The notes: a model not told the origin generated them from the sequence alone. A stretch of DNA of 11,914 nucleotides from Burkholderiaceae bacterium (GCA_947461335.1 CANHLB010000028.1:1-11914), one strand, 5' to 3'; counted from the stretch's first letter, positions 1-9,909 are shown. Translations and numbers: made by a program.

Positions 1-1
1 T

Positions 2-337
2 CCTTATGGTGTTATTCCCAGGCCGATTCCTTTTCCTGAAAAAATCACGGCTGTTGCTGCTGGTATGCATTACTCGCTGGCACTATCTTCAAGTGGAAAA
101 GTCTATGCCTGGGGTTGGAATGGCTTTGGCCAACTCGGTTTAGGTGATTTAAGGCCACGCAGGACTCCAACTGTGATTCCAAACCTCACTGGTGTTCGTT
201 CTATTGCAGCGGGGGAGATGCATTCACTTGCTATTGGAAAGAGTCAGATGCTAGGTTGGGGCAATAACAGCTCCAAGCAAATTGCTAAGGCTGCTGATAA
301 ACAAATGACACCTTTCTCCATCTTGGATATTGCTTAA
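2..337 (+). CDS. RCC1-repeat (beta-propeller) protein, 3' end only
   Basis: This is the C-terminal part of a gene that begins left of the window; the frame is open from base 2 to a TAA at 335-337, giving about 111 residues. The translation shows RCC1 repeat hallmarks: AVAAGMHYSLALSSSGKVYA followed by WGWNGFGQLGLGD, then a second blade with SIAAGEMHSLAIG and LGWGNN. These are the alternating 'AAG.xHSLAL..G.VYAWG.N..GQLG.G' elements of a seven-bladed propeller, so the last one to two blades are visible. RCC1-like proteins in bacteria are usually secreted or surface proteins of unknown partner, not Ran exchange factors. The internal ATG at 65 lies within a repeat and is not a credible start. The stop is 8 bp before the downstream multicopper oxidase-like gene, so the two are probably co-transcribed. 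The specific function is not recognisable. Confidence 0.85.
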   Translation, partial: PYGVIPRPIPFPEKITAVAAGMHYSLALSSSGKVYAWGWNGFGQLGLGDLRPRRTPTVIPNLTGVRSIAAGEMHSLAIGKSQMLGWGNNSSKQIAKAADKQMTPFSILDIA

Positions 338-345
338 GACTGATC

Positions 346-2259
346 ATGCCTAAGCCTAAGATCATTACTCATGACACTACACGCCGCAATTTTATGCGCA
401 TGGGCGTGAGCGTAGCTTCAGGGATTGCTATCCCAGCAGGCTTGATAGCATGTAGTCGTGAGGGTGGTAATGCTCCACATCCCCTACAAACCTTTGTGCA
501 GCCTCCAATGTTGGAAGCGAAAAATGGTTTGCTCGATCTTACTTTGACAGCATCATATTGGGATAGCAAGCTATCTGGCGCTGATCCGAAGCAACAGTAC
601 CCTGTCTCATTACGCGCTTATGGTTATGAATCCAATGGTCCCAGTTACTCTGGTCCAACATTGGTAGTAAAGGGTGGTGATCAGTTACGTATTAAGTTAG
701 TAAATAACTTACCAGTGAATCCACCTTTCTTGGCACTCCGTGATCCAACGAATTACATGAAGCCCAATACGACTAATTTACATACCCATGGCTTGCATGT
801 ATATCCAGGTATTTACTCAGATAAGAAGCCGTTAGAGTATGGCGACTATGTCGTTGACCCAAACTACGGTGGTGTTACTCCCAAAGGAGATACACGCCAA
901 TATGTCTACAACTTGCCAATTGATCATCCAGCTGGCCCTTTCTACTACCATCCTCAATATCATGGCTCTAGCGCTATTCAAGTAGCGAGCCTCATGCAAG
1001 GCGCCATCATGGTCCGTGGTCCTGTGGATGAGTTACCAGAAATGGCGCAAGCTAAAGAATTGATTTTCTTATTTCAAGCCCCGTACTTTGCGAATAATCA
1101 AACGGCTGATAACTATGGGGTAAAGGATGGGCAGCTAGAAAAGTTCTCCCAAGTAGCCAATCATCCTACGGGATTTGGCCTGAGAAATAACAACTTAGCA
1201 AATGCTAAGGAATATATTGATGCCCAACCTGTTCTCATTAATGGAGTACGTCAGCCTACTATTGTGATGGAAAGTGGCGAGGTACAAAGATGGCGTTTTA
1301 TTAATACCCAAGTCTTTAACTATCTCAACTTGAGCTTAGATGAGCATGTACTTCATCAATACACAATGGATGGCTGGGGTAGCAGCACTTATCAAGACTA
1401 TCCCGATGCAAGGCAAAAAGGTGGCAGAGGCATTATTTTGGCGGCCGGTAATCGCTCCTCAGCGGTGATTAAAGCAGGAACGCCTGGTACTTACTTACTC
1501 AGATCGCTACCAGTGAAGATAGCTCAAGGTGAGCAGACAGCCGTTCTACCTGGAGACGTCTTAGCCAAGATCATTGTGCTTGAGCCACAGAAATTGAAAG
1601 AGCAAGAGAAGTCTTTCGCCACTGCAATTCCTGCAGTGCCACTACCAATATCAGATTACTTAAAACCTATTACCGATTCAGAGTTTGCTAGTGCAGGCGG
1701 TAAGAAACGTAGCATCCTGTTTAATATGGTTGGTAATGAGTCACTGGAGTCTGCTGCAAGTACTCAGTCAGCATGGGATAAGGTTATGAGTAAAGCTGGT
1801 GGGATGGCGCAAGAAGTGGAAGAGTCGTTTAAAAGTAACCTCGCCAAAGCCAAGCAAGAAGTATCAAAGATCACTGGCAAGCCTGTTGAGGGATCGACTT
1901 ATATTCCTCCATTTAAGATGCCAGTGTATGAATATCAACTACAAGCCTCTAACACCAGTACTCAGAATGTCATTTTGGGTGCTGTTGAGGAGTGGACTAT
2001 TTTCAATTTCAATCCTATCGCCCATGCATTTCATATTCATGTCAATCCCATGTATATCACCAAAGTCAACGGTAATTCAGTGAAACCCTATTGGTGCGAT
2101 ACAGTAGCCTTACCGCCAGGAGGAACGCCTGAAATGCCGACCTCTATTACTTTTCGCATGCGCTTTAACGACTTCACGGGACCCTATATTCTGCATAGTC
2201 AAATGTTGCAAGAGTCAGATTTAGGAATGATCCAACTGGTAACCGTAGTGCCGGTATAG
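346..2259 (+). CDS. Tat-exported lipoprotein of the multicopper oxidase fold, copper sites degenerate
   Basis: 637 residues. The N-terminus has a twin-arginine signal (TTRRNFMRMG, R13-R14), a hydrophobic stretch and a lipobox LIAC ending at C36. A folded, lipid-anchored protein outside the cytoplasmic membrane is predicted. The start at 346 is needed to include the RR motif. Cupredoxin-type copper motifs can be traced: motif 1 HTH (H146, H148); motif 2 HPQYHG at 202-207, where family members have HPH; motif 3 HAFHIH (H560, H563, H565); motif 4 HSQMLQESDLGM at 617-628, where active enzymes have HCHxxxHxxxGM. The type 1 cysteine is therefore S618, the adjacent type 3 histidine Q619, the second type 1 histidine E623, and another type 3 histidine Q204. 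The only cysteines seen are C36 and C584. A Lys/Glu/Ala-rich, probably helical insert lies at about 469-510. By analogy with the copper-free FtsP/SufI, a structural or binding role is inferred. No strong ribosome binding site; likely coupled to the RCC1 gene 8 bp upstream. Confidence 0.88.
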   Translation: MPKPKIITHDTTRRNFMRMGVSVASGIAIPAGLIACSREGGNAPHPLQTFVQPPMLEAKNGLLDLTLTASYWDSKLSGADPKQQYPVSLRAYGYESNGPSYSGPTLVVKGGDQLRIKLVNNLPVNPPFLALRDPTNYMKPNTTNLHTHGLHVYPGIYSDKKPLEYGDYVVDPNYGGVTPKGDTRQYVYNLPIDHPAGPFYYHPQYHGSSAIQVASLMQGAIMVRGPVDELPEMAQAKELIFLFQAPYFANNQTADNYGVKDGQLEKFSQVANHPTGFGLRNNNLANAKEYIDAQPVLINGVRQPTIVMESGEVQRWRFINTQVFNYLNLSLDEHVLHQYTMDGWGSSTYQDYPDARQKGGRGIILAAGNRSSAVIKAGTPGTYLLRSLPVKIAQGEQTAVLPGDVLAKIIVLEPQKLKEQEKSFATAIPAVPLPISDYLKPITDSEFASAGGKKRSILFNMVGNESLESAASTQSAWDKVMSKAGGMAQEVEESFKSNLAKAKQEVSKITGKPVEGSTYIPPFKMPVYEYQLQASNTSTQNVILGAVEEWTIFNFNPIAHAFHIHVNPMYITKVNGNSVKPYWCDTVALPPGGTPEMPTSITFRMRFNDFTGPYILHSQMLQESDLGMIQLVTVVPV

Positions 2260-2261
2260 AT

Positions 2262-3984
<1,723 letters not shown>

Positions 3985-3992
<8 letters not shown>

Positions 3993-4173
3993 TCGAATAT
4001 ACGTAAGCGCGTTGTTTTAATTTGGCAGCTTTTGCGCGGCGTTGATCTTCAACGCTCAGGGGTTCTTTGTCCCATAGCAGGGCACGACCAGCTTGTTGGT
4101 CTGCCTCGAGCTGGGGTTTCTCAGACTTGAGTTCATTTAAGAACTGGGTGATTTCAGATTGATATCTTGCCAT
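3985..4173 (-). CDS. Small DUF3460 family protein
   Basis: 62 residues beginning MARYQSEITQFLNELKSEKP and ending RAKAAKLKQRAYVYSND. It matches the small, charged, single-domain DUF3460 family that is typical of Betaproteobacteria, where it commonly sits beside scpA. No function is established. No membrane segment or signal is visible; the middle (LWDKEPLSVEDQRRAKAAKLKQ) is probably helical. An in-frame ATG at 4233 would add 20 residues, but the start at 4173 is preferred because it has an AGGA Shine-Dalgarno six bases upstream and matches the family's N-terminus. The gene overlaps the start of scpA by 8 bp and probably leads the operon. Confidence 0.88.
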
Positions 4174-4177
4174 GGTA

Positions 4178-4183
4178 TTTCCT
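4178..4183 (-). promoter_or_regulatory. Ribosome binding site fixing the DUF3460 start
   Basis: On the minus strand AGGAAA, with AGGA six bases before the ATG at 4173-4171, is a well-placed Shine-Dalgarno. The alternative upstream ATG at 4233 has only a weak purine stretch. This site decides in favour of the 62-residue product. Confidence 0.6.
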
Positions 4184-4251
4184 AAAATACTCAATAAATT
4201 CAATGACTTATACAGTTTAATTGCAAAAGTCATCTAAGGACTACACCCGCC

Positions 4252-4257
4252 ATTATA
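4252..4257 (-). promoter_or_regulatory. Candidate -10 box (TATAAT) for the DUF3460-scpA-panC operon
   Basis: A perfect TATAAT lies on the minus strand in the gap after metG, about 80 bp ahead of the DUF3460 start. No convincing -35 was found at 16-18 bp spacing; the best TTG-containing sequence, at the end of metG, is about 20 bp away. It could give the operon its own promoter in addition to any read-through from metG. Confidence 0.35.
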
Positions 4258-4277
4258 GGTGCTTTTTAGGGTGATTT

Positions 4278-5948
4278 TTACAAGTTTGCCGCTAGCAAAG
4301 CCTCAATTTGAGGGGCTTCCACACGAGCCATCAGGTGCTTATAGGCCTTGACCGGGTTCTTGCTGGAAAGTGGAATGCTGATATCGCTCCAAGATTGCGG
4401 AGGTATAGAGAAGAACTCTTCGACCCCCATAGCCACCTGTGGAATCACTGGCTTGAGATACAAGCTCAGCATGCGGAAAGCCTCAAGAGTAACGCTGCAA
4501 ACACGCTGCAAGTCAGCATCTCGTTCTGAATCTTTGGCAATTTCCCAAGGCTTGTTTTCATCAACAAAGGCGTTTACCTTATCAGCTAGCTCCATGATGG
4601 TGCGCAAGGCTTTTGCATACTCGCGCGCTTCATAAAGCGCTGCAATTCTTTCACTTGATGCAGCAATTTCTTTGAGCAGGGGATTATTCATGGCTTCATC
4701 TGAGACAACGCCACCAAAACGTTTTACTAAGAAGCCTGCGCTACGACTTGCAATATTGATGTACTTACCCAATAAATCACTGTTCACTCGTGCAACAAAG
4801 TCTTGCAGATTTAAATCTAAATCTTCCATGCTGTCATTAAGCTTAGTTGCGAAATAATAGCGGAACCACTCAGGATTAAAGCCACAGTCAATCACGCTTT
4901 TAGCAGAGATCAAGGTACCACGTGATTTACTCATCTTCTCACCATCCACAGTCAAGAAGCCATGAGCAAATACATTAGTCGGCGTACGATAGCCTGAAAA
5001 ATGCAGAGTCGCTGGCCAGAAGAGGGTGTGGAAATACAGAATATCTTTTCCAATAAAATGGTATTGCTCAGTGGTGGTGTCTGGCTTGACCCACTCGTCA
5101 AAGTTCAGCCCTTTTGCCTGGCAGTAATTGAGAAAACTAGCGTAGTAGCCAATAGGGGCATCAAGCCAGACATAAAAGTACTTGCCTGGAGCGTCAGGGA
5201 TTTCAAAGCCAAAATAGGGAGCGTCGCGAGATATATCCCAATCACCTAGCTTACTTTCACCTGGCTGACCAACCCACTCTTTCATCTTATTGCGAGCTTC
5301 GGGTTGCAAAGGAGTTTTGACTTGAGTCCATTCGCGTAAGAAGGTTTCACAACGTGGATCGGATAGTTTAAAGAAATAATGATCCGAAACTTTCTTAATA
5401 GGGGTTGCACCGCTCACTACTGAGAAAGGGTTCTTCAGATCAGTAGGAGAGTAAGTGGCACCACATTTTTCGCAGTTGTCGCCGTATTGATCTTTAGCGC
5501 CGCACTTAGGGCATTCACCTTTAATAAAGCGATCTGGTAGAAACATTTCTTTGACTGGATCATAGGCTTGCTCGATGGAGCGCTTTTCAATCAGACCGGC
5601 ATCACGTAATTTGAGATAGATACTTTGCGCGAGTTTCTCATTCTCAGGACTGTCAGTAGTGTAGTAGTTATCAAAGGAAATTAGAAAGTGATCAAAGTCG
5701 CGCTTATGCTCTTTCCATACATTAGCGATTAGTTCCTTTGGCGTGATTCCTTCTTGCTCTGCACGCAACATGATGGGTGTGCCATGAGTATCGTCGGCAC
5801 CAACGTAATGCACTTCATGACCACGCATCCTCTGAAAGCGCACCCAAATATCGGTCTGCACATATTCCACCAAATGGCCAATATGGATCTGACCATTGGC
5901 ATAAGGCAGGGCGGAGGTGACAAGAAGACGACGCTGGGGGCTACTCAT
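4278..5948 (-). CDS. metG: Methionyl-tRNA synthetase, short form
   Basis: 556 residues. The cytoplasmic class I synthetase charges tRNA-Met with methionine using ATP. The class I signatures are HIGH at 22-25 (in [15 protein letters not shown]) and KMSKS at 338-342 ([10 protein letters not shown]). A zinc knuckle CPKC...CEKC (C146, C149, C159, C162) lies in the connective peptide, as in the E. coli type enzyme. The anticodon-binding helical domain follows ([15 protein letters not shown] segment [12 protein letters not shown]). The protein stops at [13 protein letters not shown], just after that domain. The roughly 110-residue C-terminal EMAP/Arc1p-like tRNA-binding and dimerisation domain of E. 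coli MetG (677 residues) is absent, so the enzyme may be monomeric. It is divergent from fdhD across a 152-bp gap. No strong Shine-Dalgarno is visible. Confidence 0.97.
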   Translation of the reverse strand: MSSPQRRLLVTSALPYANGQIHIGHLVEYVQTDIWVRFQRMRGHEVHYVGADDTHGTPIMLRAEQEGITPKELIANVWKEHKRDFDHFLISFDNYYTTDSPENEKLAQSIYLKLRDAGLIEKRSIEQAYDPVKEMFLPDRFIKGECPKCGAKDQYGDNCEKCGATYSPTDLKNPFSVVSGATPIKKVSDHYFFKLSDPRCETFLREWTQVKTPLQPEARNKMKEWVGQPGESKLGDWDISRDAPYFGFEIPDAPGKYFYVWLDAPIGYYASFLNYCQAKGLNFDEWVKPDTTTEQYHFIGKDILYFHTLFWPATLHFSGYRTPTNVFAHGFLTVDGEKMSKSRGTLISAKSVIDCGFNPEWFRYYFATKLNDSMEDLDLNLQDFVARVNSDLLGKYINIASRSAGFLVKRFGGVVSDEAMNNPLLKEIAASSERIAALYEAREYAKALRTIMELADKVNAFVDENKPWEIAKDSERDADLQRVCSVTLEAFRMLSLYLKPVIPQVAMGVEEFFSIPPQSWSDISIPLSSKNPVKAYKHLMARVEAPQIEALLAANL

Positions 5949-6100
5949 GTAATGCGGACTTAAATAAGAAGGTTAAATTAGGGGTAATACACAATTATGC
6001 AAGCTTGTGCAGTGATTTTAGTCTGCGGTTAAAGTAAACACCGCGAAGTCGCCTCAAATATCGATAAACTCCAATCTCCACCCGATTCAGAAAGCATTAC
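5949..6100. other. Divergent metG/fdhD intergenic region
   Basis: This 152-bp gap must hold the promoters of both divergent genes. For metG a TTGCAT on the minus strand (5997-6002) could be a -35, but the matching -10 region (5974-5980) is poor. No clear sigma70 promoter, operator or RNA structure stands out on the plus strand. Nothing more can be supported. Confidence 0.35.
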
Positions 6101-6940
6101 ATGGCCGTAAAACCAAATATCCAGATGTCTAGTGCCTCAGTGCCTGTGGTGCACGAGGTCGAGATATTGGATGAGGCTGGCAGAAAAAAGCTGACCCATG
6201 TCCCTGGAGAGCGCCCCTTAACCATTTATTTGGATAAGCGTGAGTTAGTGACTTTAATGACCCTTGGAAGTGCTCCTGAAGCCTTGGTTCTAGGTTATTT
6301 GCGCAATCAGCGTTTAGTCGAGTCCCCCCACGATATTGAAAGCATCCAAGTGGACTGGGAGACCGATTCTGCTGCCGTCAAGACTCGCCGTAGCACAGTC
6401 GATATCGATGCGCTTACGAGCAAGCGGGTTGTCACTACCGGTTGTGGTCAGGGCACGATGTTTGGTGGGCTAATGGAGGAGATGTCAGAGATCTCTCTTC
6501 CAGATGGACCCAATCTATCCCAAGAGGCAATCGTCGCATTGATCGATACGATTCGAGTACACGATTCCATCTACAAAAAGTCGGGCTCGGTTCATGCCTG
6601 CGCTGTATTTGAGAGGCAAGGCAATGATGGGGTGCGACTCCTTTACTTTATCGAGGATGTTGGCCGTCACAACGCAGTTGACTCGATTTCTGGTTTGCTG
6701 TGGCTTGCTGATAAGGCCGGCAAAGATTTGATCTTTTTCACGACTGGGCGCCTGACTTCAGAGATGGTGATCAAGGGGGCTCAGATGGGCGTCCCTTTCC
6801 TTCTAACCCGTTCGGGCGTAACCCTCATGGGTCTGGAGTTGGCTCGCAAAACCAATCTCACCATTTTGTCTCGTTGCTCTGGGAAACATTTTGAGATCTA
6901 TAACGCTCCTGAGCGGGTTATTTTTACCCAAAATAGCTAA
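6101..6940 (+). CDS. fdhD: FdhD-family formate dehydrogenase accessory sulfurtransferase, one-cysteine variant
   Basis: 279 residues. FdhD carries sulfur from a cysteine desulfurase to the molybdenum/tungsten bis-MGD cofactor of formate dehydrogenase, a step needed for enzyme activity. The family pattern is visible: RPLTIYLDKRELVTLMTLG near 38-56, the active loop TTGCGQGTMFGG (C115), VHACAVF, the signature EDVGRHNAVD (185-194), and the C-terminal TTGRLTSEMVIKGAQMG and LELARKTNLTI blocks. The E. coli protein has CxxC in this loop (CGVCG, C121 and C124). Here the second position is G118, so only C115 remains. This may define a subfamily in which one cysteine suffices. No formate dehydrogenase genes lie in the window. 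The start at 6101 was taken as the first in-frame ATG; its ribosome binding site is weak, and the ATG at 6125 is possible. Confidence 0.9.
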   Translation: MAVKPNIQMSSASVPVVHEVEILDEAGRKKLTHVPGERPLTIYLDKRELVTLMTLGSAPEALVLGYLRNQRLVESPHDIESIQVDWETDSAAVKTRRSTVDIDALTSKRVVTTGCGQGTMFGGLMEEMSEISLPDGPNLSQEAIVALIDTIRVHDSIYKKSGSVHACAVFERQGNDGVRLLYFIEDVGRHNAVDSISGLLWLADKAGKDLIFFTTGRLTSEMVIKGAQMGVPFLLTRSGVTLMGLELARKTNLTILSRCSGKHFEIYNAPERVIFTQNS

Positions 6941-6990
6941 TTTTTGCTACCCAGAGCCCGATAAATGATCGTTAAGGTCCGCGAAGGTTT

Positions 6991-6996
6991 TACAAT
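6991..6996 (+). promoter_or_regulatory. Candidate -10 box of dcd, possibly giving a leaderless transcript
   Basis: TACAAT lies six bases before the dcd ATG. At normal -10 to start distance, transcription would begin at or next to the A of the ATG. The -35 region (about 6968-6973, ATCGTT) is weak. No good Shine-Dalgarno precedes dcd (only GAAGG 15 or more bases away), which fits a leaderless mRNA but does not prove it. Confidence 0.35.
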
Positions 6997-7002
6997 TCGC
7001 CC

Positions 7003-7569
7003 ATGACTATTAAATCAGACCACTGGATCCGCCGCATGGGCGAACAAGGCATGATCAGCCCCTTCGAGCCTGGACAAGTTCGCCAAGACGCTGCTGGTAA
7101 CAAAATCGTGAGTTATGGCACATCAAGCTATGGCTACGATATTCGTTGCGCAGATGAATTTAAGATCTTCACTAATATCAACAGCACTATTGTTGACCCA
7201 AAGAATTTCGATGATCAATCTTTCGTGGATTTTAGAGGCGATGTTTGCATCATCCCTCCAAATTCATTTGCTTTAGCGAGAACAGTTGAGTATTTTAAGA
7301 TTCCTCGCAGCGTATTAACGGTTTGCGTCGGCAAAAGTACCTATGCTCGTTGTGGAATCATTGTGAATGTCACTCCATTCGAACCAGAGTGGGAGGGTTA
7401 TGTCACATTAGAGTTTTCTAACACCACGCCATTACCTGCAAAAATTTATGCAGGTGAGGGATGTGCGCAAGTACTCTTTTTTGAGAGTGATGAAATCTGT
7501 GGCACATCGTATAAAGATCGTGGCGGTAAGTATCAAGGTCAGCGGGGCGTTACCCTGCCTAAGACTTAA
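7003..7569 (+). CDS. dcd: dCTP deaminase
   Basis: 188 residues, typical of the proteobacterial enzyme. It deaminates dCTP to dUTP, the main source of dUMP for thymidylate synthesis in most Gram-negative bacteria; it is a cytoplasmic homotrimer of the dUTPase fold. The active-site block [20 protein letters not shown] contains S112 and R116, equivalent to E. coli S111 and R115. The general base Glu is E137 in [10 protein letters not shown]. The C-terminal segment [12 protein letters not shown] is the nucleotide-covering tail. It is preceded by fdhD (62-bp gap) and followed 42 bp later by the decarboxylase gene. Its start lacks a clear Shine-Dalgarno. Confidence 0.97.
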   Translation: MTIKSDHWIRRMGEQGMISPFEPGQVRQDAAGNKIVSYGTSSYGYDIRCADEFKIFTNINSTIVDPKNFDDQSFVDFRGDVCIIPPNSFALARTVEYFKIPRSVLTVCVGKSTYARCGIIVNVTPFEPEWEGYVTLEFSNTTPLPAKIYAGEGCAQVLFFESDEICGTSYKDRGGKYQGQRGVTLPKT

Positions 7570-7611
7570 TTTTTTCACTCAAATTCTAGTTCGCGAACCT
7601 AAAGGGCAGCC

Positions 7612-9879
7612 ATGAAATTTCGTTTCCCAATCATCATTATTGATGAGGACTTTCGTTCCGAAAATATTTCGGGTTCGGGCATTCGCGACCTCGCTGAGGC
7701 CATTGAGAATGAGGGTATGGAGGTTATTGGCCTAACTAGTTATGGCGACTTAACCTCTTTTGCCCAACAAGCTTCCCGTGCCTCTTCTTTTATCGTCTCA
7801 ATTGATGATGAAGAATTTGATTCTGACTCTGAAGATCATGACCTTCCTGCTTTAAATAATCTACGCGCCTTCATTACTGAAGTACGTAAGCGTAACGAAG
7901 ATATCCCAATCTTCTTGTATGGCGAAACCCGTACTTCACGTCATATGCCTAATGACATCTTGCGTGAATTACATGGCTTTATTCATATGAATGAAGATAC
8001 GCCAGAGTTTGTAGCACGCCATATTATTCGTGAAGCAAAGGTGTATCTCGATTCCTTAGCGCCTCCATTTTTTAGAGCCTTAACCAATTACGCTTCTGAG
8101 GGTTCTTATTCTTGGCATTGTCCTGGGCATTCTGGTGGCGTTGCTTTCTTAAAAAGCCCAGTAGGCCGAATGTTCCATCAATTCTTTGGTGAGAATATGC
8201 TGCGCGCTGACGTTTGTAATGCCGTTGAAGAACTAGGTCAGCTCCTAGACCATACTGGTCCAGTCTTACAAAGCGAGCGTAATGCCGCTCGTATCTTTAA
8301 TGCTGACCATTTGTTCTTTGTTACCAACGGCACGTCCACCTCTAACAAGATTGTTTGGCACTCTACCGTTGCTCCTGGCGATGTAGTGTTAGTTGATCGC
8401 AATTGCCATAAATCGGTGATTCATTCGATCACTATGATGGGTGCTATTCCCATTTTCTTGATGCCAACTCGCAATCACCTCGGCATCATTGGACCAATTC
8501 CTAAAGAGGAATTTGAATGGGCCAACATTAAAAAGAAAATTGACGCAAATCCCTTCATTAAAGATAAGAACGTGGTGCCACGCGTAATGACGCTCACCCA
8601 AAGTACTTACGATGGTATTGTCTACAACGTAGAAATGATTAAAGAGATGTTAGATGGCAAGGTAGACTCTTTGCATTTTGACGAAGCATGGTTGCCGCAT
8701 GCTGCCTTCCATCCATTCTATAAAGATATGCATGCGATTGGATCTGATCGCAAGCGTACCAAAAAGAGTCTGATGTTTGCCACTCAATCTACCCATAAGC
8801 TATTGGCTGGTTTATCACAGGCCTCGCAAGTATTGGTTCAAGATGCTGAAGAGACCAAGCTTGATCGAGATTGCTTTAATGAGGCTTATCTCATGCATAC
8901 CTCTACTAGCCCACAGTACGCCATTATTGCCTCATGTGACGTTTCTGCTGCCATGATGGAGTCGCCTGGTGGAACAACCTTGGTAGAAGAGTCGATTGCT
9001 GAAGCAATGGACTTCCGCCGCGCAATGCGTGAGGTTGACGACAAGTTTGGGGCCGATTGGTGGTTCAAGGTTTGGGGCCCCGATCATTTGGCAGAAGAGG
9101 GTATTGGTGAGCGCTCAGATTGGGTCTTAGAGCCTAATGCAAGTTGGCATGACTTTGGCAAGTTGGCTAAAGACTTCAACATGCTTGACCCAATCAAAGC
9201 AACGGTAGTTACACCGGGATTAGATATCGAGGGTAACTTTGGCTCCATGGGTATTCCGGCAAGTATTGTGACTAAGTATTTGGCTGAGCATGGAGTGATT
9301 GTTGAGAAGTGCGGCCTGTATTCCTTCTTCATCATGTTTACGATCGGCATTACTAAAGGACGTTGGAATACTCTTGTTACAGAATTGCAGCAGTTCAAGG
9401 ATCACTTTGATAAGAATGCGCCCCTATGGAAGGTCTTACCTGAGTTTGTGGCCAAACATCCACGCTATGAGCGCGTTGGACTAAAAGATATCTGCCAGCA
9501 GATTCACGAGTTCTACAAGGGCCGTGATGTAGCTCGCATGACTACTGAGATGTACACCTCAGATATGGTGCCAGCGATGATGCCATCAGAGGCTTGGGCC
9601 AAGATGGCGCATAAAGAAGTTGATCGTGTACCCCTCGATCAGTTGGAGGGGCGTGTCACCGCAATGTTGGTAACACCATACCCACCAGGTATTCCACTAT
9701 TAATTCCGGGTGAGCGCTTTAATAAGCGCATCGTTGACTATCTTTACTTTGCTAGAGATTTCAATGAGAAGTTTCCGGGCTTCGAAACTGATATCCACGG
9801 CTTGGTCAAAGCAGATATCGGCGGACGAAGTGAGTACTATGTAGATTGCGTCAGACAAGAACGCGACATTACGCTTTAA
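7612..9879 (+). CDS. Arginine/lysine/ornithine decarboxylase, fold type I, inducible-type length
   Basis: 755 residues, the length of E. coli AdiA and close to LdcI. A PLP enzyme that decarboxylates a basic amino acid to a polyamine or diamine, consuming a proton. Domains: an N-terminal response-regulator-like wing domain (about 1-130, IIIIDEDFRSENISGSGIRD), then the aminotransferase-fold core. Core motifs are WHCPGH (168-173), FVTNGTSTSNKIV, DRNCHKSVIHS with the ring-stacking H266, HFDEAW with D357 for the pyridine nitrogen, and STHKLLAGLSQ with the Schiff-base lysine K396. The C-terminal domain contains TPYPPGIPLLIPGE and PGFETDIHG. FDEAW resembles AdiA, whereas the C-terminal ETDIHG block resembles LdcI, so the substrate cannot be assigned from sequence alone. 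An AGGG ribosome binding site precedes the ATG. No antiporter gene is adjacent, which weakens a pure acid-resistance role. Confidence 0.93.
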   Translation: MKFRFPIIIIDEDFRSENISGSGIRDLAEAIENEGMEVIGLTSYGDLTSFAQQASRASSFIVSIDDEEFDSDSEDHDLPALNNLRAFITEVRKRNEDIPIFLYGETRTSRHMPNDILRELHGFIHMNEDTPEFVARHIIREAKVYLDSLAPPFFRALTNYASEGSYSWHCPGHSGGVAFLKSPVGRMFHQFFGENMLRADVCNAVEELGQLLDHTGPVLQSERNAARIFNADHLFFVTNGTSTSNKIVWHSTVAPGDVVLVDRNCHKSVIHSITMMGAIPIFLMPTRNHLGIIGPIPKEEFEWANIKKKIDANPFIKDKNVVPRVMTLTQSTYDGIVYNVEMIKEMLDGKVDSLHFDEAWLPHAAFHPFYKDMHAIGSDRKRTKKSLMFATQSTHKLLAGLSQASQVLVQDAEETKLDRDCFNEAYLMHTSTSPQYAIIASCDVSAAMMESPGGTTLVEESIAEAMDFRRAMREVDDKFGADWWFKVWGPDHLAEEGIGERSDWVLEPNASWHDFGKLAKDFNMLDPIKATVVTPGLDIEGNFGSMGIPASIVTKYLAEHGVIVEKCGLYSFFIMFTIGITKGRWNTLVTELQQFKDHFDKNAPLWKVLPEFVAKHPRYERVGLKDICQQIHEFYKGRDVARMTTEMYTSDMVPAMMPSEAWAKMAHKEVDRVPLDQLEGRVTAMLVTPYPPGIPLLIPGERFNKRIVDYLYFARDFNEKFPGFETDIHGLVKADIGGRSEYYVDCVRQERDITL

Positions 9880-9909
9880 AACCTCCTAAAAGATGGGTTG
9901 GATGTCCAT

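Noticed and set aside
65..337. A complete 90-residue RCC1 gene starting at the ATG at 65
   Set aside because: The frame is open upstream to the window edge with propeller-like sequence (KITAVAAG) before this Met, so it is an internal methionine of a longer gene.
346..2259. Annotation as an active laccase or copper resistance oxidase (CueO/CopA)
   Set aside because: The type 1 cysteine and three histidine ligands are replaced, so a catalytic name is not supported despite the fold.
4308..4857. Several plus-strand reading frames inside metG
   Set aside because: They lie entirely inside a gene with all synthetase motifs on the other strand, show no domain signal, and overlap one another in different frames.
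6021..6052. Possible hairpin (GCGGT...ACCGC) in the metG/fdhD gap
   Set aside because: The stem is only about five pairs with a loop of about ten bases, within what is expected by chance.
9084..9405. Two overlapping minus-strand frames inside the decarboxylase gene
   Set aside because: They are antisense to conserved catalytic sequence with no recognisable protein features or ribosome binding site.
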